In this document: positions 8,376 to 14,923 of the stretch, one piece after another
Numbering within the stretch: position 1 is the first letter of the stretch
Layout: the number at the start of each line of letters is the position of its first letter
IMG/VR virus record: IMGVR_UViG_3300010368_000045
Location: 1-33,937 of that record
Strand: one strand, 5' to 3'
DNA from: a virus
Length of the DNA stretch: 33,937 nt
Translations under genes and position numbers: made by a program
The notes under the pieces: generated by a model
Told to the model about the DNA's origin: nothing
Seen by the model: only the letters and a program-made list of their open reading frames with translations
The model's database searches: none

Positions 8376-8822
8376 ATGCGAATAAGTAGAGAAGGATTAC
8401 AGTTGATTAAAAACTTCGAGGGGCTTGTATTGGAGGCTTATACATGTCCGGCTGGCTTGTGGACTATTGGTTATGGCTCAACGATAATTTCAGGACATCG
8501 TGTAAAAGAGGGTGACGTAATAAACAAAGAGGAAGCGGAACTCGCTCTGGAAGATCATTTGGAGAACGAAGTATATCCAGTTTTATTTTCATTAGTAAAA
8601 GTCCCACTCACTCAGCACCAATTTGATGCGCTTTGTAGTTTTGTTTATAATGTCGGAGCAGGGTTATTTAGTCAATCTACTTTACTGCGTAAGTTAAATA
8701 AACAGGATTATGCAGGTGCTTCTAGAGAATTTAAACGCTGGGTGTATGCAGGTGGGAAGAAGCTAGAAGGCTTGATCCGCAGAAGATCAGCAGAGGAGCA
8801 TCTGTTTCTGTTGACTATCTAA
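8376..8822 (+). CDS. Endolysin, GH24 T4-type lysozyme
   Basis: 148 residues, full length for a single-domain phage lysozyme. The GH24 catalytic set is visible: E15 in NFEG, C24 at the E+9 position where many members have Asp or Cys, and T30 in the GLWTIGYG motif. An FVYNVG motif and the C-terminal RR-x-E helix are also present. It cleaves the glycan strands of peptidoglycan. No signal-anchor segment is visible, so a holin is probably needed. The ribosome site is AGGAGG, six bases before ATG. It ends the plus-strand late block and overlaps the opposing gene by eight bases. Confidence 0.92.
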   Translation: MRISREGLQLIKNFEGLVLEAYTCPAGLWTIGYGSTIISGHRVKEGDVINKEEAELALEDHLENEVYPVLFSLVKVPLTQHQFDALCSFVYNVGAGLFSQSTLLRKLNKQDYAGASREFKRWVYAGGKKLEGLIRRRSAEEHLFLLTI

Positions 8823-9108
8823 ACAGTCCTTGTATCACCATTTGAGCAATGATTACCGCTACCGCAAAGCCTCCGGCTGCGTATGCCATCTTAACTTCCA
8901 ATTTATTCAGACAGGTTTGATTGTCTAGTCCAGTTTGCTTAATGTCTCTCACGTTGTCCTCCATGCGAACAGCTCGTTCCTCGTGAATAGTTAACCGCTT
9001 ATCTAATTTAGCATTATCTTCGCTTATCTCATCTAATTTAGTCCAGATTCTTTGAACACTATCTTCCAGCTCTTTCGTCATAACTATTTCCATTTCGGTC
9101 CAAACCAT
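8815..9108 (-). CDS. XhlA-like small membrane protein, possible holin
   Basis: 97 residues. The first 65 form a charged coiled coil (ELEDSVQRIWTKLDEI ... VRDIKQ). One membrane segment closes the protein (AYAAGGFAVAVIIAQMVIQGLF). This coiled-coil plus C-terminal span layout is that of XhlA/haemolysin-type phage proteins found beside endolysins. Three Met codons lie in the first ten residues; the third (base 9081) has a weak GGA site, and the first has none, so the true start is uncertain. It faces the lysozyme tail to tail. The lysis role is inferred from fold and position. Confidence 0.6.
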   Translation of the reverse strand: MVWTEMEIVMTKELEDSVQRIWTKLDEISEDNAKLDKRLTIHEERAVRMEDNVRDIKQTGLDNQTCLNKLEVKMAYAAGGFAVAVIIAQMVIQGLFR

Positions 9109-9143
9109 TTAACAATCATTTCTGCGAGTTCTTGCATCTTTTA

Positions 9144-9437
9144 TCATTTTATCTTATGATTCATAAAATTAGGATTGCCTGGTTCCGGATAAGCGTTATG
9201 TAGTATGAGTAATTGCTCTTTCAATAAGCATAGTTCATGAAAGATATTATGAATTGACCTTTGGCTTGCATTAGTAAACTCAAGAGCCGCCCCCTCTGGT
9301 TTATCGTAAATATAGAGTTGATTAGATTGTTGAATGAATTTAACTTGCCGAGACATATACTCAGCAGTTTCAAGCATCTTCATTAACAAAGTATCAAAGC
9401 GATAACGGTGGCTCTTTGCTGCGTCTTGATCTGTCAT
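9144..9437 (-). CDS. Unknown helical protein, co-encoded with an RHH protein
   Basis: 97 residues, mostly helical and amphipathic with several Met and Gln; no membrane segment or known motif. The start lies inside the ribbon-helix-helix gene in another frame (44-base overlap), so the two are translated from one message. The pairing looks superficially like a toxin-antitoxin operon, but the sequence shows no RelE, MazF or HicA features. Confidence 0.5.
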   Translation of the reverse strand: MTDQDAAKSHRYRFDTLLMKMLETAEYMSRQVKFIQQSNQLYIYDKPEGAALEFTNASQRSIHNIFHELCLLKEQLLILHNAYPEPGNPNFMNHKIK

Positions 9438-9600
9438 AATCCATAAAACCTGCGAACTCTGCTTCCTTGCAGATAAGAGTTCTTAATAACTCAGCCTTAG
9501 TAGAGAGGTGATAATAACCCATTAGTTGATTAATATATTTATCAATGGTGTTGTCTACTCGGAATAAAACAGATATTGGAAACTCTTTCTGCCTTGGCAT
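9394..9600 (-). CDS. Ribbon-helix-helix-type DNA-binding protein
   Basis: 68 residues. A short strand (PISVLFRVD) is followed by a helix (NTIDKYINQLMGYY), a turn and a second helix (TKAELLRTLICKEAEF), the order found in Arc/MetJ-type repressors. The basic tail is RSRRSKEPP. Its ATG falls at the predicted transcription start of the promoter at 9607-9635, so the message may be leaderless. Autoregulation through that promoter is plausible but inferred. Confidence 0.6.
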   Translation of the reverse strand: MPRQKEFPISVLFRVDNTIDKYINQLMGYYHLSTKAELLRTLICKEAEFAGFMDYDRSRRSKEPPLSL

Positions 9601-9606
9601 AGTTAT

Positions 9607-9635
9607 ATACTATCAAGGGTTATCACTGAGGTCAA
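9607..9635 (-). promoter_or_regulatory. Promoter for the RHH gene
   Basis: On the minus strand TTGACC (9635-9630) and TAGTAT (9612-9607) are 17 bases apart. The predicted start of transcription is at about 9600, the A of the ATG. Short inverted repeats (GTTAT at 9619-9623 with ATAAC at 9635-9639; ATATATC at 9641-9647 with GATATAT at 9653-9659) overlap or flank it and could be operator half-sites. A TATAAT at 9657-9662 on the plus strand may serve the divergent gene at 9695, but no -35 box is clear. Confidence 0.45.
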
Positions 9636-9694
9636 TAACTATATATCTAAGTGATATATAATTCATAAATAAAAATTTATATTACGATGAAGTC

Positions 9695-10135
9695 ATGAGA
9701 AAAAAAGAAATATGGTATCCATTAGGGCGACCTGCCATCCAGCAAACAGATAATGATATCAACGAGGTTGAGCTATTAAAAGACTTTGTTGTCATTGATG
9801 ATGAGGGTACTGAATGGATTGCAAAAGAAGGTTTGATTAGTGATGGTGAATCTTCCCCTGAAATGTTTGAATGGTTAGCAGGTGATCCATTTGCAGCAGT
9901 CTCATTACCGGGGGTCATTATTCATGATTATTATTGCAAGACTAAAGAGAAACCGCAACAAGATACACACAAGATTCTTTATAAACTATGGTGTCATGAG
10001 ATAAAACACAATAAAGAATTTGGTTGGGTCTTGGCACTACCTTGGAACAATAAAGCATGGCATTACAGTAGAGCGTGGGTAAAGTGGCGACTTGTTGTCA
10101 GGTATCAAAGAATTAAAAATCCAGATTGGCAATAA
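9695..10135 (+). CDS. DUF1353 family phage protein
   Basis: 146 residues. The family pattern is clear: a 'G.isDG.Ss' stretch (EGLISDGESSPEMFEWL), then LPGVIIHDYYC with the conserved His-Asp, then helices with a 'W...N' and an aromatic C-terminus. DUF1353 proteins are common in phage genomes near lysis and tail genes; their function is not established. It is a single-gene unit transcribed from the 9601-9694 gap and closed by the terminator at 10194-10253. Its ribosome site is weak. Confidence 0.75.
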   Translation: MRKKEIWYPLGRPAIQQTDNDINEVELLKDFVVIDDEGTEWIAKEGLISDGESSPEMFEWLAGDPFAAVSLPGVIIHDYYCKTKEKPQQDTHKILYKLWCHEIKHNKEFGWVLALPWNNKAWHYSRAWVKWRLVVRYQRIKNPDWQ

Positions 10136-10193
10136 TTTTAAAATTGATAACTAGAATTTAACCTGAATTTGTTATCTTAAATACATGAAGCAT

Positions 10194-10253
10194 AGGGCAG
10201 GTAGAATACCCCAAAAAATGAATCCCTCATTTTTTTATCTGCCCTTTCTTTTT
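10194..10253 (+). terminator. Rho-independent terminator after the DUF1353 gene
   Basis: Arms AGGGCAGGTA (10194-10203) and TATCTGCCCT (10236-10245) pair over 10 bp with one G-T wobble. An inner perfect 9-bp stem (AAAAAATGA 10213-10221 with TCATTTTTT 10227-10235) has a five-base loop. TTCTTTTT follows. The wobble is stable only in the plus-strand RNA, matching the direction of the gene it ends. The T-run reaches the stop codon of the minus-strand mini-gene at 10252. Confidence 0.85.
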
Positions 10254-10389
10254 AACTAGCCCGATGTAGTGCCCTAAGTATAGACCGAGGAGCTGCTGCT
10301 TTTGCAATAGAGGGAGCCATTGCAAAGCCGAGTATTAAGGCTCCGGTACAAAAGAATAGTTTAGGTAGTGTGTATTGTAGTGTATCCAT
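10252..10389 (-). CDS. Small membrane protein, unknown
   Basis: 45 residues: MDTLQYTLPK, then a hydrophobic segment (LFFCTGALILGFAMAP) ending in SIAKAAA, then a basic tail (PRSILRALHRAS). It could be a single-span membrane peptide or an exported one with an AKA site. No strong ribosome site is visible. It is the last gene of the long leftward block. Codon choice and the hydrophobic/basic layout support it; function unknown. Confidence 0.45.
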   Translation of the reverse strand: MDTLQYTLPKLFFCTGALILGFAMAPSIAKAAAPRSILRALHRAS

Positions 10390-10405
10390 AATAAAAAGGT
10401 GTGTA

Positions 10406-10849
10406 TTAATCTTTTATTTTCTTATTGTTCCCTCTAAATATTACTAACATAGAATCGTGCATACCAGCAGCGTTAGTTACCCACTCGCCCTTAGTATTAA
10501 AACCTTGAAATTTAATCCTTCCACGTATGAATCTAATTTCCGGGTTGTTTGGCAATATACTATCGTGGAATAGTTTGGTTGATGTAGACACTGGCAGTAA
10601 CAACACACATAGTTTACCTTTTGAACTTTCTTCTATCGCTTTTAAAACAAAAGCCTCTTTAAGTTTTCTTGAATAAGGGGGATTTACAAAATTTGAATTA
10701 CCCCAAGACACCTCTAGCCCATTAAATTCTATTTCACTTTCAGTATAAGGACATGGGTCAAAATCAAAATGAAATTCAGCATTTAATTGATTATATAAGT
10801 TCTCTGGAGTTTTCCAGTTATCTGAGTGTTTTAGGTTTCTATTTTTCAT
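10406..10849 (-). CDS. Phage Dam-type DNA N6-adenine methyltransferase
   Basis: 147 residues. It fits the short phage Dam family: DNWKTPENLY at 10-19, a DFDPCP segment (29-34) in the cofactor region and the catalytic NPPYS motif at 56-60, followed by the C-terminal strand-helix pattern. It would transfer a methyl group from S-adenosylmethionine to adenine in DNA, probably to evade restriction. No cognate endonuclease is present. The gene follows a structured leader at 10861-10945. A second methyltransferase of another class is at 26713. Confidence 0.85.
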   Translation of the reverse strand: MKNRNLKHSDNWKTPENLYNQLNAEFHFDFDPCPYTESEIEFNGLEVSWGNSNFVNPPYSRKLKEAFVLKAIEESSKGKLCVLLLPVSTSTKLFHDSILPNNPEIRFIRGRIKFQGFNTKGEWVTNAAGMHDSMLVIFRGNNKKIKD

Positions 10850-10860
10850 GTGTCTATCTT

Positions 10861-10945
10861 TAAAAAGGTGCGCCCCTGAGTCTGTTTAAGATGTCCCTTC
10901 TTGTTTGACGATCCTGGAATATAGGGTATTCAGGAGAGGGGCGCA
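10861..10945 (-). terminator. Structured leader or attenuator before the Dam gene
   Basis: Outer arms TGCGCCCCT (10869-10877) and AGGGGCGCA (10937-10945) pair perfectly over 9 bp across about 60 bases. Inside is a second hairpin (TCCTG-GAATA at 10912-10921 with TATTC-AGGA at 10927-10935, one bulge). In the minus-strand RNA the outer stem is followed by CCTTTTTA, so it can act as a terminator. It lies between two co-directional genes, so it may attenuate Dam expression. A tRNA was considered and excluded. Confidence 0.55.
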
Positions 10946-10951
10946 TAACTG

Positions 10952-11182
10952 TTAGTCTTCTTCAATTTCACTCAAAAGAAATTCTGCAATCTCAAGGGCT
11001 TCATCATAATTTTCTTCTTCAATAGCCTCTTTTAGCTTCTGTCTTTCTTCTAGTTCTGGCTGCTTTTGAAACACCTGTATACAATACGTGCCACTAGGTT
11101 TGACTAATGTCTGTGTCACTTTGCATTTATATTCTCTACATGCTGTAATCATTGCCTCTACTGGCGTCATCTTCAATTTCAT
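10952..11182 (-). CDS. Small acidic protein, unknown
   Basis: 76 residues: a basic, Cys-containing N-terminal half (REYKCKVTQTLV) and a strongly acidic helical C-terminus (EEENYDEALEIAEFLLSEIEED). The ATG follows the protease stop directly (TAAATG) with AGGAGAGG just upstream, so it is coupled to the metalloprotease gene. It could be an accessory or inhibitor of that protein, but only the position suggests this. Confidence 0.55.
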   Translation of the reverse strand: MKLKMTPVEAMITACREYKCKVTQTLVKPSGTYCIQVFQKQPELEERQKLKEAIEEENYDEALEIAEFLLSEIEED

Positions 11183-11800
11183 TTATCCTCTCCTATATAT
11201 TCCCCTCAATCCCCTCTTATCATCTATCGAAAGCCCAAGGTGCTTGAGCTTACTAAACTTCCCTATCTGCATAATTGATCTTGGATGCTTGGAGTGACCC
11301 AAACCAAAAGTATGTCCCGCCTCATGCCCAATCAAGTTAGCAAAGTAATTCAAACCAATCCCTTGACTGATATCTCCTGCTACTTCTCTAAGTCTAATAT
11401 CATTGACTGTGATAACAGTACCATGAACCCTAGTCCCTGCCTGGCTCGTAACAAAGTCTGTGTGCGCTACTCTAGTGCCCTGGCCATAGTCCTCATCTGG
11501 AGCATAGCGAACAATGATTGCAGAGTTAGCACTAGCGTAGTAACTCGCTTCTAATGCAGAAGTCCAAGCTCCATCAAGCATCTGCACTCTAACTTTAAAT
11601 GGTACATTCTTTCGGTACTGCCATGCTATATACTTGAATCTCTTAATCACTTTCCTGTCTAATGTGCTTGGCAAGATAATTGTGCAGGTTGGTTCAGCCC
11701 ACCGTTTGCCATTGAGAGTGTAAGCGAAAGCAAACTGTTGACTTGTTAAGATCAAAGTCAACGAAATTAGTAGTTTTGTTGTCATCTTAAGCATATTCAT
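11183..11800 (-). CDS. Secreted matrixin-like zinc metalloprotease
   Basis: 205 residues. Residues 1-26 form a signal peptide ending AFA. The metzincin zinc site HEAGHTFGLGH is at 159-169 with catalytic E160, and the Met-turn (SIMQ, M177) follows eight residues after the third His, as in matrixins. The end (LSIDDKRGLRGIY) matches the matrixin C-terminal helix. There is no cysteine-switch propeptide and no C-terminal domain. It would be exported through Sec to cut proteins outside the cytoplasm. A secreted protease in an early-type phage operon is unusual. It overlaps the upstream gene by 14 bases. Confidence 0.88.
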   Translation of the reverse strand: MNMLKMTTKLLISLTLILTSQQFAFAYTLNGKRWAEPTCTIILPSTLDRKVIKRFKYIAWQYRKNVPFKVRVQMLDGAWTSALEASYYASANSAIIVRYAPDEDYGQGTRVAHTDFVTSQAGTRVHGTVITVNDIRLREVAGDISQGIGLNYFANLIGHEAGHTFGLGHSKHPRSIMQIGKFSKLKHLGLSIDDKRGLRGIYRRG

Positions 11801-12014
11801 TACTGTTCATTTCCTTCCATAGCTCTTTGCAGAACTCAGACTTACTTTTTCCTCTAGGTACGAGAAATCGAGGGGCGGGAGTTTGATATTTAATCTGTGC
11901 CAGTCTAAGTATTTCTGAGTAATTAAAGTCGTCTGTTAATAACCAGTCCATATCATCAACTCCAAATCTAGGTTTTTCTAAATCAAAAATATAGTGTGTT
12001 TTAGTTTCTCTCAT
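11787..12014 (-). CDS. Unknown small protein
   Basis: 75 residues, soluble, aromatic and acidic at the N-terminus (HYIFDLEKPRFGVDDMDWLL) and basic towards the end (PRGKSKSEF). No family recognised. It overlaps both neighbours by 14 bases, so it belongs to a coupled series. Reading frame and composition are protein-like throughout. Confidence 0.55.
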   Translation of the reverse strand: MRETKTHYIFDLEKPRFGVDDMDWLLTDDFNYSEILRLAQIKYQTPAPRFLVPRGKSKSEFCKELWKEMNSNEYA

Positions 12015-12195
12015 CTAATCCTAGCTCCTTAACTATTTCGTTTATCCTATCCACACACTTGTTAGCAAACTTCAACTGTTCTTCTTTACGACTCCCGAAG
12101 AAGCAACAAGCAAGCATGCCCTGACGACCAATGTTCTCTACTAACTCTTTCACCAATTCCTTCTGCACCGGATTTAGTTTTGTTTCATTGTCCAT
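12001..12195 (-). CDS. Unknown small helical protein
   Basis: 64 residues, two predicted helices separated by a GMLACCFFGS turn; Lys/Glu rich. Its ribosome site and start (GGAGCAAAACGATGG) are identical to those of the gene starting at 12382, so the junction is duplicated. It overlaps the upstream gene by 11 bases. Function unknown. Confidence 0.55.
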   Translation of the reverse strand: MDNETKLNPVQKELVKELVENIGRQGMLACCFFGSRKEEQLKFANKCVDRINEIVKELGLDERN

Positions 12196-12382
12196 CGTTT
12201 TGCTCCTCTCTCACTATATCTGCGCACGGATCGTCCGTTGCTATTAATTTGCCATCCATTTTGAAATATCGGGTAACTATTCTGAATGGATCACCAGGGA
12301 CTCCTTTGCCGCATCCAAGAGTCGTTTCAATTACTTCTATGATTCGTGAATGACATCTTGGTTCGCTTAAATTTTCAACCAT
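12185..12382 (-). CDS. Unknown small Cys-containing protein
   Basis: 65 residues with a central LGCGKGVPGDPFRIVTRYF stretch and a DGKLIATDDPC turn; such short proteins recur in phage early regions, but I know no function. The C-terminus EEQNDGQ is formed by the ribosome site and start of the next gene read in another frame. It overlaps its neighbours by 8 and 11 bases. Confidence 0.5.
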   Translation of the reverse strand: MVENLSEPRCHSRIIEVIETTLGCGKGVPGDPFRIVTRYFKMDGKLIATDDPCADIVREEQNDGQ

Positions 12383-12689
12383 CGTTTTGCTCCTTAGTTA
12401 GTTTTATTAACGCTTCGCCTAGTGCTGTGGTGGCGCATTGGTAATCGTCCAAACAGGTAAAAATAGTTGTATCTGTTTGAGATGTTCTTATGGCATAACC
12501 TGCGCTATTAAACAAGAGCCTGCCCCAGCCTCCTATCTCCCTCAACTTATCAATAAGCTGCGCTGTATGAGGCTTAACAATATGCACGCCCTCTATTTCT
12601 TTTATCAACTCATACTTATTAGGTGGGAAAGCAACACCTAATTTCTTTAGCTCCAATGAAAGTTCGTCATTTAAATAAATATCACTCAC
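12375..12689 (-). CDS. Unknown protein, GTG start
   Basis: 104 residues. The start is GTG at 12689, supported by GAGGAGG eight bases upstream and a GTGA overlap with the previous stop. Mixed alpha/beta composition, with a GGWGRLLFNSAGYAIRTSQ segment. No motif recognised. It overlaps the next gene by eight bases. Confidence 0.55.
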   Translation of the reverse strand: MSDIYLNDELSLELKKLGVAFPPNKYELIKEIEGVHIVKPHTAQLIDKLREIGGWGRLLFNSAGYAIRTSQTDTTIFTCLDDYQCATTALGEALIKLTKEQNDG

Positions 12690-12847
12690 CCAAACACCTC
12701 CTCTAGTATCTCTTGTCGTTTCTCTTTAGGGAAACTGAATGTAGTTGTGATCCCATAACCTGATACAGACTGTTGATCTAATCCAATTAGCAACAGGTTT
12801 ACCCATTGGCGGGGGCTTAGGATGTTTGTTAGTAGTTTAGTTATCAT
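12686..12847 (-). CDS. Unknown 53-residue protein
   Basis: 53 residues: MITKLLTNILSPRQWVNLL at the N-terminus, then a polar strand (SVSGYGITTTFSFP) and a charged helix ending EEVFG. It overlaps the zinc-ribbon gene by 11 bases at its start and the next gene by three at its end (GTGA junction). The amphipathic pattern and tight overlaps support a real gene. The protein may sit at a membrane surface. Confidence 0.6.
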   Translation of the reverse strand: MITKLLTNILSPRQWVNLLLIGLDQQSVSGYGITTTFSFPKEKRQEILEEVFG

Positions 12848-13079
12848 CTGCTTCTAGTTGCTCCATTCTCTTTTTGTACCAGTAGTCATACTCTGCCTGT
12901 TTCTGTGCTTCCGCTTTAGCACTATGCCCGGATAAATGTTCCCACACTTCCAAAGTATGAACTTCCTTCTTGCAGCCGCAAAAGTCTTGTATTCTAGGAG
13001 GGATTATTCCGCCCCAAACAGTCGGCATTAGCACATCTTCATTCCCGCACTTCGGGCACGTTGCATATTTGTAACTCAT
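12837..13079 (-). CDS. Zinc-ribbon protein
   Basis: 80 residues. A CPKCG knuckle at residues 8-12 and a CGC pair at 34-36 form a small zinc ribbon; a Trp-rich helical tail follows (VWEHLSGHSAKAEAQKQAEYDYWYKKRMEQLE). Many phage zinc-ribbon proteins of this size bind nucleic acid or partner proteins. The start shares ATGA with the previous stop and has an ideal AAGGAGGTGA ribosome site. Confidence 0.65.
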   Translation of the reverse strand: MSYKYATCPKCGNEDVLMPTVWGGIIPPRIQDFCGCKKEVHTLEVWEHLSGHSAKAEAQKQAEYDYWYKKRMEQLEADDN

Positions 13080-13252
13080 TCCTTCACCTCCTTAACTTCA
13101 ACCTTATACTTTCGTCCATTAACTTCAATCACATCATGAGCACCGAGTAAACTAGAGTCCTTCTCTACCATCTCTGCAAACTTCTCAACGACTGCTTTGA
13201 AAGCATCGTCAAGGTTGTTTATTTTTCTGTAGTGTCCGTTAAATTCAGTCAT
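13076..13252 (-). CDS. Unknown 58-residue protein
   Basis: 58 residues: a helix (NNLDDAFKAVVEKFAEMVEKD), a turn and two C-terminal strands (HDVIEVNGRKYKVEVKEV). Charged and soluble. It overlaps the upstream gene by eight bases and the downstream one by four. A GGAAGGTGA site precedes it. Real by coding pattern and junctions, function unknown. Confidence 0.6.
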   Translation of the reverse strand: MTEFNGHYRKINNLDDAFKAVVEKFAEMVEKDSSLLGAHDVIEVNGRKYKVEVKEVKE

Positions 13253-13409
13253 TCTTCACCTTCCATCCTTTGCCTCCCAATATGTAATTAGCACCTGTTA
13301 TCCCAAGGCAGACAATTATTGCAGTCGCTGATCCAGTGAGCCCGATAATGAAAACTGTTTTGCACAGATAGCATACAAAATCAAAACTCTCCGCTAACAC
13401 CTCACTCAT
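13245..13409 (-). CDS. Small membrane protein
   Basis: 54 residues. An amphipathic start (MSEVLAESFDFVCYLCK) leads to one hydrophobic span (VFIIGLTGSATAIIVCLGITGANYI) and a basic tail (GGKGWKVKND), predicting a single-pass membrane protein. The stop overlaps the next gene by eight bases and the start overlaps the previous stop (ATGA). One of four small membrane-type peptides in a row. Confidence 0.6.
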   Translation of the reverse strand: MSEVLAESFDFVCYLCKTVFIIGLTGSATAIIVCLGITGANYILGGKGWKVKND

Positions 13410-13540
13410 TCACTAACCCCCTTGCTCTTCTTCGCCTTCCATTCTTTTATATATCCACTCATTGGCTCGTTACTTTTGTCGAAACCTAGTAAGCAAGCGA
13501 GTCCTATAAGGGTGGCTAGTAGTAGTAAGTATTTAATCAT
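13406..13540 (-). CDS. Small membrane or lipoprotein-like peptide
   Basis: 44 residues: MIKYLLLLATLIGLACLLGFDK, then a basic tail rich in Lys. The N-terminal segment is either a membrane anchor or a signal sequence; the Cys at residue 16 is only a poor lipobox match. ATGA overlaps join it to both neighbours. Confidence 0.55.
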   Translation of the reverse strand: MIKYLLLLATLIGLACLLGFDKSNEPMSGYIKEWKAKKSKGVSE

Positions 13541-13743
13541 TCTTCACTCACCTTCGCCATCAACTTCTCCATCCGCTCTCTATGCGCCTCTCTCATCGCT
13601 TCACAAGCCTTGATATGTTCCTGTTCAATCTTATTACCAGCATCAAGTACCTTCTGCAACTCATCATCACTAATAGTGATCTTCATCCCATGACGTTTTG
13701 CATAGTCCTTGTAGTCTTCTAGTGTTATTGGTTTTACATCCAT
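13537..13743 (-). CDS. Unknown helical protein
   Basis: 68 residues, strongly helical and charged (YKDYAKRHGMKITISDDELQ, then a His/Glu/Arg-rich helix). It is soluble, unlike its neighbours, and might pair with one of the adjacent membrane peptides as a cytoplasmic partner. It overlaps both neighbours. No family recognised. Confidence 0.55.
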   Translation of the reverse strand: MDVKPITLEDYKDYAKRHGMKITISDDELQKVLDAGNKIEQEHIKACEAMREAHRERMEKLMAKVSEE

Positions 13744-13874
13744 GGCTCTAATGTTCTCCTTTCTTCGGCTTCTCTCAAACGCTGCTTATACTTCTTGTCA
13801 AACAAACCTCTAATAAATTCGTAAGCAAAAGGTAGCAGCACCACTGATAATATTATAATTACTAATTTTTTCAT
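13734..13874 (-). CDS. Small membrane protein
   Basis: 46 residues. One N-terminal span (LVIIILSVVLLPFAYEFI) is followed by a highly charged helix (DKKYKQRLREAEERR). Bitopic topology with a cytoplasmic basic tail is predicted. A GGGAG ribosome site precedes ATG 13874; the end overlaps the next gene by ten bases in another frame. Confidence 0.6.
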   Translation of the reverse strand: MKKLVIIILSVVLLPFAYEFIRGLFDKKYKQRLREAEERRTLEPWM

Positions 13875-13875
13875 T

Positions 13876-13980
13876 TTAACTCCCTATTCCTGTTATAAAT
13901 CCCCAGATCCAATTCCAAACCAACTCCCACCAAGTTGGCTCAGTGATTGGTTCCCAGCAATCCTCGCAACTAAATAACAT
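13876..13980 (-). CDS. Tryptophan-rich mini-protein
   Basis: 34 residues with six Trp, two Cys and an amphipathic hydrophobic half (TWWELVWNWIWGFITGIG). This composition fits a peptide that lies in or on a membrane. An AAAGGA site sits ten bases upstream. Its stop is one base before the next start. It is short enough that chance cannot be excluded, but it fills the gap between genes exactly. Confidence 0.5.
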   Translation of the reverse strand: MLFSCEDCWEPITEPTWWELVWNWIWGFITGIGS

Positions 13981-14002
13981 ATTCTTTTTTCCTTTGTGTA
14001 TA

Positions 14003-14923
14003 TCAACTATAAACCTTTTCAACTGCTCTACTAATATCCATTGGTGCATCGTAGTTAGTATTTCCTTCTGGTGAAAGGTAGTCAGCCCAGACCCCAGTAT
14101 CCATACATCTAGTGTAAATCTCTAATCCTAGTTTCATTTTAGCTGCGCCACGCTCTAAAACATAATCAGGACAAGGGACTACAGCACATTGACCGCTATA
14201 CTTATTCTGGAAGATCCAAGAGAATCCCTTGACATCATAACCATTACGTTCAGCCATGAATTTATAGAAATAAGCCTGTAAGTCATAACTATATTTCTTG
14301 ATAGTCCAAGCGATCAATTCATCATTGATTGCATGTTCACAAGTCTTGTAATCAAATACTATCTGCCCATCAATGATTGCATCTAACTTTGATTTCAATT
14401 CAATATCATCAATCACAGTCATTAATACTTTCTCTGCTTCCACTTGTTTATTGTTAAGTAATGCAAGTGTTTGCGGATTAACTTTCAATTCATCTAGTAA
14501 GAAATCAATTTGCTTCATTTCGTAAGGTGTGATTATTTCCTGACCGTAATATTCAGTGAAAGCATCAATCATATTCTTCTTAGCTTCATCTGATTTTGGT
14601 TCAAAGAAATAAGTGTTTCCATCAATCGGAGCATCTTGCACTTCTTCCCATCTGCAACGGCCCTTGACACGAGCCACATCTTCATTTGGCAGTGAAAGGT
14701 AAGTACCAAATGTTTTATAACTAGATACAAATAGCTCAGGTTCTAATAGAGCTGCATGTACCTTAGTGCCAAAGTCCATTGCATAGGTTTCCTTGAAAGG
14801 AAGTTCTTTAGTTATATGTCGTTTATAAAACAGAGCAGGGCTAGTTATCAAGTCTTTCAACTTAGAGCTACTCATCGCTTCTATAATTCGGTAGTCCTTA
14901 TCTATTTCTTGTAGTGTTCTCAT
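14003..14923 (-). CDS. RecE-like PDDEXK exonuclease (DUF3799 type)
   Basis: 306 residues. An N-terminal SSSKLKDLITSPALFYKRH helix and a DFGTKVHAALLEP motif (H56) match the RecE/RecB-type nuclease opening. Acidic residues E164 and D181 (KLDAIIDG), the D191-Y-K193 pair and Q216 (DLQAYFYK) supply the metal-binding site. Such proteins degrade one strand of double-stranded DNA from its ends for phage recombination or replication. The neighbour at 15141 may be its single-strand DNA partner. It shares ATGA with the previous stop. Confidence 0.8.
   Translation of the reverse strand: MRTLQEIDKDYRIIEAMSSSKLKDLITSPALFYKRHITKELPFKETYAMDFGTKVHAALLEPELFVSSYKTFGTYLSLPNEDVARVKGRCRWEEVQDAPIDGNTYFFEPKSDEAKKNMIDAFTEYYGQEIITPYEMKQIDFLLDELKVNPQTLALLNNKQVEAEKVLMTVIDDIELKSKLDAIIDGQIVFDYKTCEHAINDELIAWTIKKYSYDLQAYFYKFMAERNGYDVKGFSWIFQNKYSGQCAVVPCPDYVLERGAAKMKLGLEIYTRCMDTGVWADYLSPEGNTNYDAPMDISRAVEKVYS

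Noticed and set aside
8334-8396. Tiny Trp-rich hydrophobic frame (FWYWLASWIILGGEY) overlapping the lysozyme start, possible holin
   Set aside because: Only a TTG or no proper start is available and the ribosome site fits the lysozyme instead. Kept as a weak possibility only.
9144-9600. Toxin-antitoxin pair
   Set aside because: The RHH protein and overlapping partner have the right size, but the partner shows no known toxin motif and is simply helical.
10869-10945. tRNA gene
   Set aside because: The 7-9 bp closing stem resembles an acceptor arm, but neither strand has a T-arm with its usual loop or a proper anticodon arm, and the span is too long.
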